Shown piece after piece: positions 44,660 to 55,363 of a stretch of DNA of 64,000 nt (positions are counted from its first letter, which is position 1; each line of letters opens with the position of its first letter). Position numbers and translations under genes: made by a program. Source of the DNA: Rhodococcus sp. ABRD24 (lineage in GTDB: Bacteria > Actinomycetota > Actinomycetes > Mycobacteriales > Mycobacteriaceae); assembly GCF_004328705.1 (NCBI RefSeq), contig NZ_CP035319.1, forward strand, positions 124,001 to 188,000, in the 5' to 3' direction. The notes under the pieces are model-generated. The model worked only from the letters and a program-made list of their open reading frames with translations. It had not been told where the DNA came from and made no database searches.

Positions 44660-46126
44660 ATGACCATCGAGACCTCTGCCAGCACCGAGGCTGCCCGCGC
44701 CCAGATCGGCGTCACCGGGCTCGCCGTTATGGGATCCAACATCGCCCGCAACTTCGCCCGCCACGGACATACCGTGGCCCTGCACAACCGCAGTGTCGCG
44801 AAGACGGATGCGCTTCTGGCCGCGCACGGCGACGAGGGCGACTTCGTCCGCACCGAGACCATCGCGGAATTCGTCGGCGCGCTGCAGAAGCCGCGACGCG
44901 TCCTCATCATGGTCAAGGCAGGCGACGCCACTGACGCGGTGATCGAGGAGCTCGCCGATGCGATGGAGCCCGGTGACATCATCATCGACGGCGGCAACTC
45001 GCTGTACACCGACACGATTCGCCGCGAGGCCGCGATCCGCGCCCGCGGCCTGCACTTCGTGGGCGCCGGCATCTCCGGCGGCGAGGAGGGCGCACTCAAC
45101 GGCCCGTCCATCATGCCCGGTGGCCCCAAGGAGTCGTACGAGGCGCTCGGACCACTGCTCGAGTCGATCTCCGCACATGTCGACGGCACCCCGTGCTGCA
45201 CGCACATCGGCCCCGACGGCAGCGGCCACTTCGTGAAGATGGTGCACAACGGCATCGAGTACGCCGACATGCAGCTCATCGGCGAGGCGTACAACCTCTT
45301 CCGGGACGCGCTCGGCTACGACGCCGGCCAGGTCGCCGATGTCTTCAGCGAGTGGAACAAGGGCACGCTGGAGTCCTACCTGATCGAGATCACCGCCGAG
45401 GTGCTCCGCCAGGTGGACGCCGAGACCGGCATGCCGTTGGTCGACGTCATCGTCGATGCGGCCGAGCAGAAGGGCACCGGCCGCTGGACGGTCAAGTCTG
45501 CGCTGGATCTGGGTGTGCCGGTCACCGGCATCGCCGAGGCCGTGTTCGCGCGCGCGCTGTCGGGATCTCGCTCACAGCGCAAGGCGGCACAGGCGCAGGG
45601 GCTGGCTTCGGGCACGCTCGGAGACAAGCCCGCCGATGTCGAGCAGTTCGCCAAGGACATCCAGGCTGCGCTCTACGCGTCGAAGATCGTGGCGTACGCG
45701 CAGGGCTTCGACCAGATCACCGCTGGCAGCGCCGAGTACGGCTGGAACGTCAATCGTGCCGACCTGGCGACCATCTGGCGCGGTGGCTGCATCATTCGTG
45801 CGCAGTTCCTCAACCGCATCAAGGATGCGTTCGACGCCGATCCGGAACTGCAGAGCCTGATTCTGGCGCCGTACTTCCGTGAGGCCATCGAGACCGGCAT
45901 CGACAGCTGGCGTCGGGTCGTAGCGACCGCGACCATGCTCGGAATTCCGGTGCCAGCGTTCGCGTCGTCGCTGTCGTACTACGACGGTCTGCGAGCCGAG
46001 CGCCTGCCGGCGGCCCTCACCCAGGGCCAGCGCGACTTCTTCGGCGCGCACACCTACGAGCGCATCGACAAGCCAGGCAAGTTCCACACCCTCTGGAGCG
46101 GCGATCGCTCCGAGATCGAGGCCTGA
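44660..46126 (+). CDS. gnd: 6-phosphogluconate dehydrogenase (decarboxylating)
   Basis: 488 residues, full family length. It oxidises and decarboxylates 6-phosphogluconate to ribulose 5-phosphate with NADP in the pentose phosphate pathway. Rossmann motif GLAVMGSNIARNFARHGH, substrate-binding GGEEGALNGPSIMPGG, and catalytic HFVKMVHNGIEYADMQ with the conserved Lys and Asn. Orthologue of Rv1844c, in the conserved blaI-guaB1 block. ATG 44660 is the first start with full N-terminus. Confidence 0.95.
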   Translation: MTIETSASTEAARAQIGVTGLAVMGSNIARNFARHGHTVALHNRSVAKTDALLAAHGDEGDFVRTETIAEFVGALQKPRRVLIMVKAGDATDAVIEELADAMEPGDIIIDGGNSLYTDTIRREAAIRARGLHFVGAGISGGEEGALNGPSIMPGGPKESYEALGPLLESISAHVDGTPCCTHIGPDGSGHFVKMVHNGIEYADMQLIGEAYNLFRDALGYDAGQVADVFSEWNKGTLESYLIEITAEVLRQVDAETGMPLVDVIVDAAEQKGTGRWTVKSALDLGVPVTGIAEAVFARALSGSRSQRKAAQAQGLASGTLGDKPADVEQFAKDIQAALYASKIVAYAQGFDQITAGSAEYGWNVNRADLATIWRGGCIIRAQFLNRIKDAFDADPELQSLILAPYFREAIETGIDSWRRVVATATMLGIPVPAFASSLSYYDGLRAERLPAALTQGQRDFFGAHTYERIDKPGKFHTLWSGDRSEIEA

Positions 46127-46144
46127 GCCTCGTCTTCAGTACGT

Positions 46145-46183
46145 GGGAGGGGACGGCTGCAGCAGCTGCAGCCGTCCCCTCCC
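46145..46183. terminator. Terminator hairpin after gnd
   Basis: 18-bp perfect stem beginning GGGAGGGGACGGCTGCAG with a 3-nt loop, 18 bp after the gnd stop, ending in a C-run rather than U-run. Confidence 0.75.
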
Positions 46184-46335
46184 CCCGCGCGGCTGGACCC
46201 GCGGGTGACGGCGGTCCAGCGGGATGCACGGTCCCGCGCCCGCGGTAGCCTGTGGATTCACGAGCGGAGCCCCGTACGTGCCCGGGGCGCCCGCCCGGAT
46301 CTCTACCGCGGCGTAACGGAGGCCAGCCCACACCG

Positions 46336-47715
46336 ATGCCCACCAGCCCTGACGTCACCTTCGCCCAGCTCGGTCTGCCGACTCCCCTCATCCACGCGCT
46401 GGGACGCGGGGGTATCACGGCGCCGTTCCCGATCCAGGCGGCGACCATCCCGGACATTCTCGCCGGGCGGGACGTGCTCGGCCGCGGCCCCACCGGCTCC
46501 GGTAAGACCCTTGCTTTCGGGTTGCCGATGCTGGTACGCCTCACCGGTGCGGCGAGCCGACCGGGCCGCCCGCGTGGCATCGTGCTCGTCCCCACCCGCG
46601 AACTCGCTGCGCAGATCGACAAGGCGCTCGACGAACCGGCGCTGGCGCTGGGACTGAGGATTGCGTTGCTGGTCGGCGGGGTGCCCTTCAAGGGACAGGC
46701 GACGCGGCTCTCACGCACCACGGACCTCGTCGTCGCGACTCCCGGCCGGCTGGCCGATCACCTCGCCCAGGGCACGATCACCCTCGACGACGTCGTCGTC
46801 ACCGCGGTCGACGAGGCCGATCACATGGCCGAATTCGGATTCCTCACCCAGGTGACGGAGGTCCTCGATCGCACCCCCGCGCACTCGCAGCGGCTGCTGT
46901 TCTCGGCGACGCTCGACGGCGAGGTCGGTGAACTGGTTCGCCGCTATCTGTCCGACCCGGTGACGCACGCGACCGCGGCGGTGGAGGCGGCGGTCGAGAC
47001 GATGACGCACCACGTGCTGTACATCGACCGCGCCGACAAGCCCGAGATCGTCGCGCGGATCGCGTCCCGCGAGGGCCGCACACTGATGTTCGCTCGCACC
47101 AAGTCCGGCGTGGACCGCCTGCACCAGGAGTTGCGTGCGGTCGGCGTCGACGCCGGCGCACTACACGGCGACAAGCCGCAGGGACACCGCACCCGAACGC
47201 TCGCCGAGTTCGCTGACGGTACCCGGCCGGTGCTGGTGGCCACCGACGTGGCGGCACGCGGCATCCACGTCGACGACATCTCCCTGGTGGTGCACGTCGA
47301 TCCACCGACCGAGCCCAAGGCGTATCTGCACCGGGCCGGACGCACTGCACGCGCCGGCGAGACCGGCGCCGTGGTGACGCTCGTCGCCGAGGACGAGCAG
47401 GCCCAGTCGGTGAAGGTGATGCGCGCGGCCGGCGTCGCGTCCACCCCGATCACTGTGCGCCCGAATGATGCTCGGCTGGCCGCGATCACCGGTGCGCGCA
47501 AACCCAGCGGTGTGCCTGTCCCGGAGAAGGCGGCACCCGAGCCGACACCCGACGAGCGGCCGACGCGGGTGTCCCTGCGCGGCACCGCGCTACCGCCCCG
47601 CGGCGCCGGCGGCCAGAAGGGCCGCGAGGCGGCGCAGAAACCCGGCCGCGGCGATCAGCGTCGGGGCCGTCCCGGCGCCGCACCGCGCGGCCGCGGCCGC
47701 CGCGGGGGTGCGTGA
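46336..47715 (+). CDS. Second DEAD-box RNA helicase
   Basis: 459 residues. Core motifs: Walker A GPTGSGKT, PTRELAAQ, TAVDEADHM, LFSATLD, TDVAARGIHV and HRAGRTARAGE. The C-terminal tail is shorter and basic ([20 protein letters not shown]). It is clearly a paralogue of the helicase at 42388, sharing the FTK/FKGQ and IHVD segments, and the two flank gnd. The start is ATG 46336; a longer frame upstream overlaps the untranslated region. Confidence 0.92.
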   Translation: MPTSPDVTFAQLGLPTPLIHALGRGGITAPFPIQAATIPDILAGRDVLGRGPTGSGKTLAFGLPMLVRLTGAASRPGRPRGIVLVPTRELAAQIDKALDEPALALGLRIALLVGGVPFKGQATRLSRTTDLVVATPGRLADHLAQGTITLDDVVVTAVDEADHMAEFGFLTQVTEVLDRTPAHSQRLLFSATLDGEVGELVRRYLSDPVTHATAAVEAAVETMTHHVLYIDRADKPEIVARIASREGRTLMFARTKSGVDRLHQELRAVGVDAGALHGDKPQGHRTRTLAEFADGTRPVLVATDVAARGIHVDDISLVVHVDPPTEPKAYLHRAGRTARAGETGAVVTLVAEDEQAQSVKVMRAAGVASTPITVRPNDARLAAITGARKPSGVPVPEKAAPEPTPDERPTRVSLRGTALPPRGAGGQKGREAAQKPGRGDQRRGRPGAAPRGRGRRGGA

Positions 47716-48593
47716 GCCCGATGGTCGCCTCCGTCCTGTGTGCACTCGCCGCCGCGTTCCTGTTCGCGTGTGCCTCGGTCGCGCAGCAGAGCGCGGCCGC
47801 ACAGGTGCCGGAGGACCAGTCGCTGATCGCGACCCTGATGCGCAGCCCTCGCTGGTGGGCCGGGCTGGTCGGGGACGGGGGCGGCTACCTGATGCAGGTG
47901 GTCGCGCTCGCCCTTGGATCGGTGCTGATCGTCCAGCCGCTGCTGGTGAGCATGCTGCTGTTCGCGCTGCCGCTGTCGGCGCGCTTCTCCGGGTACCGAT
48001 TCACGCGTAGGTCGTGGACCCTCGCGATCGGGCTCACTCTCGCGCTCGGGGTATTCCTCGTCGTCGGCAATCCCACCGAGGGCAACGCCGATGCGGCACT
48101 GGGCGAATGGGCCGTCCCGCTCGCCGCGGTGGTCGTCGTCATCGCCACCGCGACCCTGGTGGGGCTCTCGCCCCGCGTCGAACCCGGGTGGCGGGCACTG
48201 CTTCTCGGCGGAGCGAGCGGAGGCTTGTACGGCGTGGCGGTCGCGTTCACCAAGTACGTCACTGATTTGTTCGACGACGGCGCACTTGCCGTCGTCTCGG
48301 CATGGCAGTCGTGGGCGCTGGTAGCGGCCGGGGTTCTGGGCGTCTACCTGCAGCAGCGCGCGTTCCAGGTGGGACCGCTGTCGGCGTCGCTGCCCGCAAT
48401 GACGATCGGTGAACCGGTGGTCGCGGTGTTCCTGGGGATGGCGGTGCTCGACGAGCGCCTGCGGGTCTCGGGCACCGGAATCGTTGTGATCGCACTGTCC
48501 GCCGTGGTGATGCTGGTGGCGACGATCGGACTCTCCCGAGATCAGGCAGCTCTGACATCGGGCGCGAATGCCGCATCGCCACTAAGCTCGTGA
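47712..48593 (+). CDS. DMT-superfamily (EamA-like) transporter
   Basis: 293 residues with about nine to ten TM helices, the drug/metabolite transporter layout, and a DERLRVSG segment before the last helix. Substrate unknown. GTG 47712 overlaps the stop of the helicase gene (GTGA), so the two are coupled; ATG 47721 is possible. GuaB1 follows after 3 bp. Confidence 0.85.
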   Translation: MSPMVASVLCALAAAFLFACASVAQQSAAAQVPEDQSLIATLMRSPRWWAGLVGDGGGYLMQVVALALGSVLIVQPLLVSMLLFALPLSARFSGYRFTRRSWTLAIGLTLALGVFLVVGNPTEGNADAALGEWAVPLAAVVVVIATATLVGLSPRVEPGWRALLLGGASGGLYGVAVAFTKYVTDLFDDGALAVVSAWQSWALVAAGVLGVYLQQRAFQVGPLSASLPAMTIGEPVVAVFLGMAVLDERLRVSGTGIVVIALSAVVMLVATIGLSRDQAALTSGANAASPLSS

Positions 48594-50033
<1,440 letters not shown>

Positions 50034-50122
50034 GAACCCACGTTCAGCCATCCCGGCATCGTCGGTGTCATCCCATCCGGGTATGTGCCGGTATGATGGA
50101 GGATCAATTTCCGGAAATACGT

Positions 50123-50160
50123 GCGGCGTCATTCCGGTTGTATGTCACGGAAGACGCCGC
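50123..50160 (+). promoter_or_regulatory. Hairpin in the leader of the CNNM/CorC operon
   Basis: GCGGCGTC-a-TTCCG pairs with CGGAA-GACGCCGC (13 bp, one bulged A) around an 11-nt loop. It sits 18 bp before the small ORF at 50179 and 90 bp after guaB1. There is no U-tract, so it could be an RNA control element or a weak terminator. Confidence 0.45.
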
Positions 50161-50178
50161 CCGACAGAGAGGACCCAG

Positions 50179-50355
50179 GTGCCCGAGGCACCCATACACA
50201 CGCCCCCCGACTCGAACGCCGTAGCGACCTCCGTAGCAGCCTGCCCGGGAGCGGATTCCGAATCCGCTGAGGGTTCGGCTGAAAACTCGGAGGGCTCCTC
50301 TACCGAGCCGGGAGACAAACCCGGCGGCCCCGAACATCACGGTGGGCGATGCTGA
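50179..50355 (+). CDS. Possible 58-residue leader protein before the CNNM genes
   Basis: The GTG frame has AGAGAGGA 5 nt upstream and ends TGA one base before the GTG of the CNNM gene (TGAcGTG). The product is acidic and rich in Ser, Pro, Glu and Gly ([20 protein letters not shown]). It is in a different frame from the transporter, so it is not its N-terminus. No family recognised; it may serve translational coupling. Confidence 0.4.
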   Translation: MPEAPIHTPPDSNAVATSVAACPGADSESAEGSAENSEGSSTEPGDKPGGPEHHGGRC

Positions 50356-50356
50356 C

Positions 50357-51736
50357 GTGAACATCGCAGAGATCATCCTCACCACACTCAGCCTGGTCGG
50401 CTTTCTTGCACTGACTGCAGGCACCGCCCTCTTCGTTGCGGCGGAATTTTCCCTTACCGCACTCGAGCGCAGCACCGTCGACTCCCATGCCCGCGACGGC
50501 GACCGCCGTGCCCGGCAGGTGCAACACGCACATCGCACGCTGTCCTTTCAGCTGTCCGGTGCTCAGCTGGGCATCACCATCACGACGCTGATCACCGGCT
50601 ACCTCGCGGAACCAGTTCTGGCCCGCTTCATCACTCCGGTGCTCCACGGTGTAGGCCTGTCCGCATCGACCGCGAGCGGTATATCCCTGGCCCTCGCATT
50701 GATCATCGCGACCTCGTTCTCGATGATCTTCGGCGAGCTCGTTCCGAAGAACCTGGCGATCTCGAAGCCCCTGCCGACCGCACGGGCCACCGCCGGACTG
50801 CAGGCCGGGTTCTCGCTGATCTTCAAGTGGGCAATCAACGGGCTCAACGGCACCGCCAACTGGGTGGTGCGCCGGCTCGGCATCGAACCGGCCGAGGAGC
50901 TGCGTTCTGCCCGATCCCCGCAGGAGCTCGGTTCGCTGGTCCGCACGTCCGCCGAACGTGGCTCCCTGGACGCCGGAACCGCGCTGCTGGTCAACCGTTC
51001 TCTGCGGTTCGGTGATCTCAGCGCCGAGGAACTGATGACTCCGCGCGTGAAGATCGAGTCCCTCGACACCGACGCGACCGTCATCGATCTCATCGATGCC
51101 GCGTCGCGCACCGGGTTCTCGAGGTTCCCGGTCGTGGATGGCGACCTCGACGGAACGGTCGGCGTCGTACACATAAAGCAGGCGTTCACGGTGCCCGCGG
51201 CCCGCCGCGCGACCACGCAGCTGGTTTCCATCGCGCAACGAGTCCCGGTGGTTCCGTCCTCGCTCGACGGTGACTCGGTGATGGCACAAGTACGTGCCGA
51301 CGGCATGCAAGTCGCGCTCGTCGTCGACGAGTACGGCGGCACGGCCGGCATGGTCACCATGGAGGACCTCATCGAGGAGATCCTCGGCGACGTTCGCGAC
51401 GAACACGACGAGCCGGAGATCGACGTCCAGCGCGTCGGCCACAGCTGGTCGTGCTCTGGCCTGCTGCGCACCGACGAGGTGACCCGGGCAACCGGGTACA
51501 CCGCTCCGGAGGGCGAGTACGACACACTCGGCGGCCTGGTGCTCACACACCTGGGCCGGATCCCCGAAGAGGGCGACGATGTTCCGCTGCCCGACGCGTC
51601 GGGCAGGCCGATCGGGCCCGACGGCCGCGGCTGGATCGCCCGCGTACTGACCATGGACGGCCGACGGATCGATCGGGTGCTGCTCACACCGGTCCCGTCC
51701 ATCGGCGCCGGACGACTGGAGTCAACCGATGAATGA
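50357..51736 (+). CDS. CNNM/CorC (HlyC) family transporter-like protein, Rv1842c-like
   Basis: 459 residues: N-terminal DUF21 membrane domain (about 1-190; [48 protein letters not shown]), a CBS pair (about 220-340; [30 protein letters not shown]) and a C-terminal CorC_HlyC domain. Family members act in Mg2+ or Co2+ transport or resistance. GTG 50357 matches the family N-terminus; GTG 50342 is 5 codons longer. The 3' end overlaps the next CNNM gene by 8 bp. Confidence 0.9.
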   Translation: MNIAEIILTTLSLVGFLALTAGTALFVAAEFSLTALERSTVDSHARDGDRRARQVQHAHRTLSFQLSGAQLGITITTLITGYLAEPVLARFITPVLHGVGLSASTASGISLALALIIATSFSMIFGELVPKNLAISKPLPTARATAGLQAGFSLIFKWAINGLNGTANWVVRRLGIEPAEELRSARSPQELGSLVRTSAERGSLDAGTALLVNRSLRFGDLSAEELMTPRVKIESLDTDATVIDLIDAASRTGFSRFPVVDGDLDGTVGVVHIKQAFTVPAARRATTQLVSIAQRVPVVPSSLDGDSVMAQVRADGMQVALVVDEYGGTAGMVTMEDLIEEILGDVRDEHDEPEIDVQRVGHSWSCSGLLRTDEVTRATGYTAPEGEYDTLGGLVLTHLGRIPEEGDDVPLPDASGRPIGPDGRGWIARVLTMDGRRIDRVLLTPVPSIGAGRLESTDE

Positions 51737-52817
51737 CCTTTTCGGAGTGCTCCTCACCGTCGTCCTGCTCGCAGGCAACGCGTTCTTCGTGGGCGCCGAG
51801 TTCGCACTCATCACCGCACGCCGAGACCGGCTCGAGGCGCTGCATGCACAAGGCAAGAAGCGCGCGCGCACCGTGATCACCGCCGGCGAGAACCTGTCGC
51901 TGATGCTGGCCGGTGCACAGTTGGGCATCACGATCTGCTCCATCCTGCTCGGTAAGGTCGGCGAGCCAGCCATCGCCCACCTCATCGAAGCACCGATGGC
52001 TGCGCTCGGTGTGCCCGAGGGGCTGCTGCATCCGATCGCGTTCGCGATCGCGTTGTCCCTGGTCGTGGTCCTGCACATCCTGCTCGGCGAGATGGTCCCG
52101 AAGAACATCGCCATCGCCGGACCGGAGCGGACCGCGATGCTGCTGGTACCCGCGCACCTGGCGTTCATCAAATTGGTTCGCCCGCTGATCGGGTTCTACA
52201 ACATCACTGCCAACGGGATCCTGAGGATGCTGCGCGTCGAGCCCAAGGACGAACTCGACGCGACCGTGTCGGCGCTCGAACTCTCGGAGATGATCGGCGA
52301 GTCGCACACCGAGGGCCTGATCGACGAGGAAGAGCATCGGCGCCTCACCCAGGCGCTCGAAACCGCGGGCCGTACCGTCGCCGATGTGATGATCCCGCTG
52401 GACAAGGTACGTACCGTGCCACTGTCCGCGGCGGGCACCACACTCGGTTCCGTGGAGCAGGCGGTCATCGAAACCGGCTACTCGCGGTACCCGGTGCGCG
52501 CGGCCGACGGATCGCTGGCCGGCTACCTGCACCTCAAGGACGTGCTCGATCAGGTGGCCGACGATTCCGCCGGTCCGGAGACAGTGATCCCGCGCTCCGA
52601 CATCCGCCGTCTACCGTCGATCCCGGTGGCGCTGCCGCTGGACGACGCACTGACTCGGCTCCGGCGTGCGAGCTCACACCTGGGCGCGGTGGCCGATCCG
52701 GCTGGCGGGGTGATCGGCATCGTCGCGCTCGAAGACCTGGTCGAGGAGTTCGTCGGTACCGTACGCGACGGCACACACCGGATCGACGACGCGATTCCTG
52801 GTCAGAAGGCGAGCTGA
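51729..52817 (+). CDS. CNNM/CorC family protein, Rv1841c-like
   Basis: 362 residues: DUF21 domain ([52 protein letters not shown]) and a CBS pair ([25 protein letters not shown]), with no C-terminal CorC domain. It pairs with the longer paralogue upstream, overlapping it by 8 bp, exactly as Rv1842c-Rv1841c do, suggesting a heteromeric ion transporter. Confidence 0.9.
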   Translation: MNDLFGVLLTVVLLAGNAFFVGAEFALITARRDRLEALHAQGKKRARTVITAGENLSLMLAGAQLGITICSILLGKVGEPAIAHLIEAPMAALGVPEGLLHPIAFAIALSLVVVLHILLGEMVPKNIAIAGPERTAMLLVPAHLAFIKLVRPLIGFYNITANGILRMLRVEPKDELDATVSALELSEMIGESHTEGLIDEEEHRRLTQALETAGRTVADVMIPLDKVRTVPLSAAGTTLGSVEQAVIETGYSRYPVRAADGSLAGYLHLKDVLDQVADDSAGPETVIPRSDIRRLPSIPVALPLDDALTRLRRASSHLGAVADPAGGVIGIVALEDLVEEFVGTVRDGTHRIDDAIPGQKAS

Positions 52818-52822
52818 CAGCA

Positions 52823-53701
52823 GTGAGTTCGGCAGTTCTGCCAGAAGCTGTGTGGACTGCCCGACGAGACCGCCACCTCGAGGTGGTGGCGGATCTCGTC
52901 GGGCCGCACCTGCGGCGCCGGGCGGAGGGCGTCACACACCCGGTGCACGACTTCCTGTTCACCTACTACAGCGTCCGTCCGAATCAGTTGCGGCGCTGGC
53001 ACCCTGGATTCGGCACAGTGCTCGGTGGCGCCGAATCGGCGATCTACCTCGAGTACGCGGGCTACGCGGCCACCGACGTGGGTGTGACCGTCTCCCCCGC
53101 TCTACTCGAGCACCGCCGCCCCGCCGTGGAATTCGTGACGGCCCTGCTCTCCGCCACCGAATCCCGGCGCCCCCAGCTGAGCTGCTTCGGCCTGCACGAG
53201 TGGGCGATGGTGTACCGCGGCGGAGAGGACGCTGTCCGGCATTCCTCGGTGCCGCTGCGCCTGGGGCATGCCGGTACCGACGAGGTGGTCGAGTCGATGA
53301 ACCTGCGGTGCACCCACTTCGACGCGTTCCGGTTCTTCACCCGCGACGCGGCGCCCCGCAACGAGGTGCCGTTGAGCCGGGACGATCAGATCGCCCGCGA
53401 GCAGCCTGGCTGCCTGCACGCGGGGATGGACCTGTACAAGTGGGCCACCAAGCTCGGCCCGCTCGTCGAGTCCGAATTGGTCATCGACTGTTTCCGTCTG
53501 GCAACAGACGCGCGCGAACTCGACATGAAGGCCAGCCCGTACGACCTCACCAGCTACGGCTACGACGCGGTTCCCATCGAGACCCCCCAGGGCCGCGCCG
53601 AGTACGTACGCGAACAGGTCGCGCTGTCGGAGCGAGCCGCGACCCTGCGCTCGGAGTTGCTCGCACGGTGCCGAGGACTGTCGGCGGCGCTCACCAAGTA
53701 G
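52823..53701 (+). CDS. Conserved actinobacterial protein of unknown function
   Basis: 292 residues, soluble. Notable segments are HPVHDFLFTYYSVRPNQLRRWHPG near residue 40, LHEWAMVYRG, RCTHFDAFRFFT and PGCLHAGMDLYKWATKLGP. Proteins like this are often called 3-methyladenine DNA glycosylase, but none of the known glycosylase motifs is visible, so the label is not used here. GTG start 5 bp after the CNNM gene, probably in the same operon. Confidence 0.75.
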   Translation: MSSAVLPEAVWTARRDRHLEVVADLVGPHLRRRAEGVTHPVHDFLFTYYSVRPNQLRRWHPGFGTVLGGAESAIYLEYAGYAATDVGVTVSPALLEHRRPAVEFVTALLSATESRRPQLSCFGLHEWAMVYRGGEDAVRHSSVPLRLGHAGTDEVVESMNLRCTHFDAFRFFTRDAAPRNEVPLSRDDQIAREQPGCLHAGMDLYKWATKLGPLVESELVIDCFRLATDARELDMKASPYDLTSYGYDAVPIETPQGRAEYVREQVALSERAATLRSELLARCRGLSAALTK

Positions 53702-53985
53702 CAATATCCGTCCGTCACAGCCACCTTGGTGGACGGTCTGGGGGACACTTTCGAGCACATCGGGCGAGTTTCCCGCAACAGCCTTTCGGCGCCCTGCGGC
53801 TCCCGTGCCCGTGGGCGCCTCGTTCGCGGCAGCCACCGTCGGCGGACAGACCGGCGCGGGCCTCACCCCTCAGCGGAATGCGCCCGTAGCTCCGATGTCC
53901 CAGTCGATTCGCCGTCGCGCGCAAAGTGACGTCCCGCGCGCACGATTGCGCGCGCACGGCACCACTTCGCGCGCGGCACCGGCGT
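53702..53985. repeat. Gap with nested GC-rich inverted repeats between convergent genes
   Basis: Outer arms GCGCGCAAAGTG (53917-53928) and CACTTCGCGCGC (53963-53974) pair with one mismatch; inside them CGCGCGCA/TGCGCGCG (53935-53954) form a second hairpin with loop CGAT. It probably acts as a bidirectional terminator. Nothing else is seen. Confidence 0.6.
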
Positions 53986-55035
53986 TCACGGCACCCGGTA
54001 GGTCCATTCGGGGGCCATGAACTTGGCATCGACCAGCTCACGCGCGGCAGCCAGTTCGGCGTCGGAGTAGGTGCCCTCGCGGGTGTCGTAGCGGGCGCGG
54101 AAGTGCGCAAGGAAGGCCGCGATGATGTCGGCGCGGGCCATGCCGGTCTGTGAGCGCATCGGGTCGACCCGCTTGCCAGAGCTGGTGATCCCCTTGTCGG
54201 AGATCTTCTCCCGCCCGATGCGCAGCACCTCGGTCATCTTGTCGGCGTCGATGTCGTAGGCCATCGTCACGTGGTGCAGCACCGCGCCGGCGGCGAATCG
54301 CTTCTGGGCGGCACCGGCGATCTTGCCCTGTTCGGAGGCGATATCGTTGAGCGGCACATAGCGAGCCTTGATGCCGACGTCGGCGAGCGCACCCATCACC
54401 CACTGGTCGAGAAACTCGTACGAGCGCTCGAAGCTCAGGCCATCGACCAACGACGTCGGCACCGCCAGCGAGTAGGTGATGCAGTTGCCGGGCTCCATGA
54501 ACATCGCGCCGCCGCCGGAGATTCGCCGCACGATCCCGATGCCGTGCCGGGCCGCGGCCTCCTCGTCCACTTCATTGCGCACCGACTGGAACGAACCGAG
54601 CACCACGAGCGGGGAATCCCAATCCCAGAACCGCAGCGTCGGGCGGCGCTCGCCGGCCGCCACCTCCCCGGTGATCACCTCGTCGAGCGCGACATGCATC
54701 GCCGGGTCGAGCACGACCGGCTCGATCACGTCGAAGGTGTGGTCGTGCCAGCCGGTGGCGTGGCCGAGCGCGCGTCGGATCGCGATGCCCACGGACTCCG
54801 GAGTGAAACCGATCATTGCCACGTCGTCACCGAGCGCTTCCGAGATCGCCTGGCCGAGTTGCGCGGCATCGGCAGCGACGGGCGTGCCGGTGACCGCAGC
54901 CGTGATGTCGTCGAGCGCCTCGTCCGGTTCGAGGAAGAAGTCGCCGGACAGCGCCACCCGGGACAGACGCCCGTCCTCCACCTCGACGTCGACCACCACG
55001 AGCTTGCCACCGGGAACCTTGTACTCACCACGCAC
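53986..55035 (-). CDS. lplA: Lipoate-protein ligase A with permuted domain order
   Basis: 349 residues. The large catalytic domain (about 100-349) has RRISGGGAMFMEPGNCITYS and the lysine segment GKIAGAAQKRF. The first ~90 residues (YKVPGGKLVVVDVEVEDGRL, SGDFFLEP) look like the small accessory domain that lies at the C-terminus of E. coli LplA and is a separate LplB protein in some archaea. It attaches free lipoate to 2-oxoacid dehydrogenases or GcvH via lipoyl-AMP. GTG 55035 keeps the accessory domain intact. Confidence 0.85.
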   Translation of the reverse strand: MRGEYKVPGGKLVVVDVEVEDGRLSRVALSGDFFLEPDEALDDITAAVTGTPVAADAAQLGQAISEALGDDVAMIGFTPESVGIAIRRALGHATGWHDHTFDVIEPVVLDPAMHVALDEVITGEVAAGERRPTLRFWDWDSPLVVLGSFQSVRNEVDEEAAARHGIGIVRRISGGGAMFMEPGNCITYSLAVPTSLVDGLSFERSYEFLDQWVMGALADVGIKARYVPLNDIASEQGKIAGAAQKRFAAGAVLHHVTMAYDIDADKMTEVLRIGREKISDKGITSSGKRVDPMRSQTGMARADIIAAFLAHFRARYDTREGTYSDAELAAARELVDAKFMAPEWTYRVP

Positions 55036-55363
55036 GGCAGAGAGCGTATCGGGCGTCGTCGGATGACCTTCACGGTCGCTACGCGTACAGGCCGTCGCGC
55101 GGCTACCTTGGCTGGCCAGTATTATCTGTGCACGATCGGCAAACTAGCCTTTCATGATCGAGATTGCGCGCGGACGCGCACCGTACGTCCGTGAACAGTC
55201 GGCGCCCACCTCATGCGCCTCAGCCCTGAGCTGTATGTATCGATGCCGCCCCGGCAGCTGTACCGGAAAGATCGCTCCGAAACTACCGCCGGGTAACATA
55301 TATGTCGTCCCGTTGAGCGTCCCACTGTGGGCGCTGCTGGTACCGGAAAAGTGAGGCAGTTCG
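55036..55363. promoter_or_regulatory. Divergent control region of lplA and glcB
   Basis: 328 bp without a gene. It contains a 10-bp palindrome ACATATATGT (55296-55305), GGCAAACTAGCC (55138-55149), and GTACCGGAAA twice (from 55259 and 55339). A glyoxylate-cycle regulator could bind here, but no known motif is matched with confidence. Confidence 0.4.

Noticed and set aside
43567..45247. Long minus-strand frames opposite the DEAD-box helicase tail and gnd
   Set aside because: They are by-products of the repetitive Arg/Gly codons; the Ala/Val/Thr- and Arg/Cys-rich products look artificial.
52823..53701. 3-methyladenine DNA glycosylase label for this gene
   Set aside because: No helix-hairpin-helix or AAG motif is visible; the label seems inherited without evidence.
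53917..53974. Nested GC-rich repeats as an integron or attachment site
   Set aside because: They lie between convergent stop codons with no integrase or cassette nearby; a bidirectional terminator explains them better.
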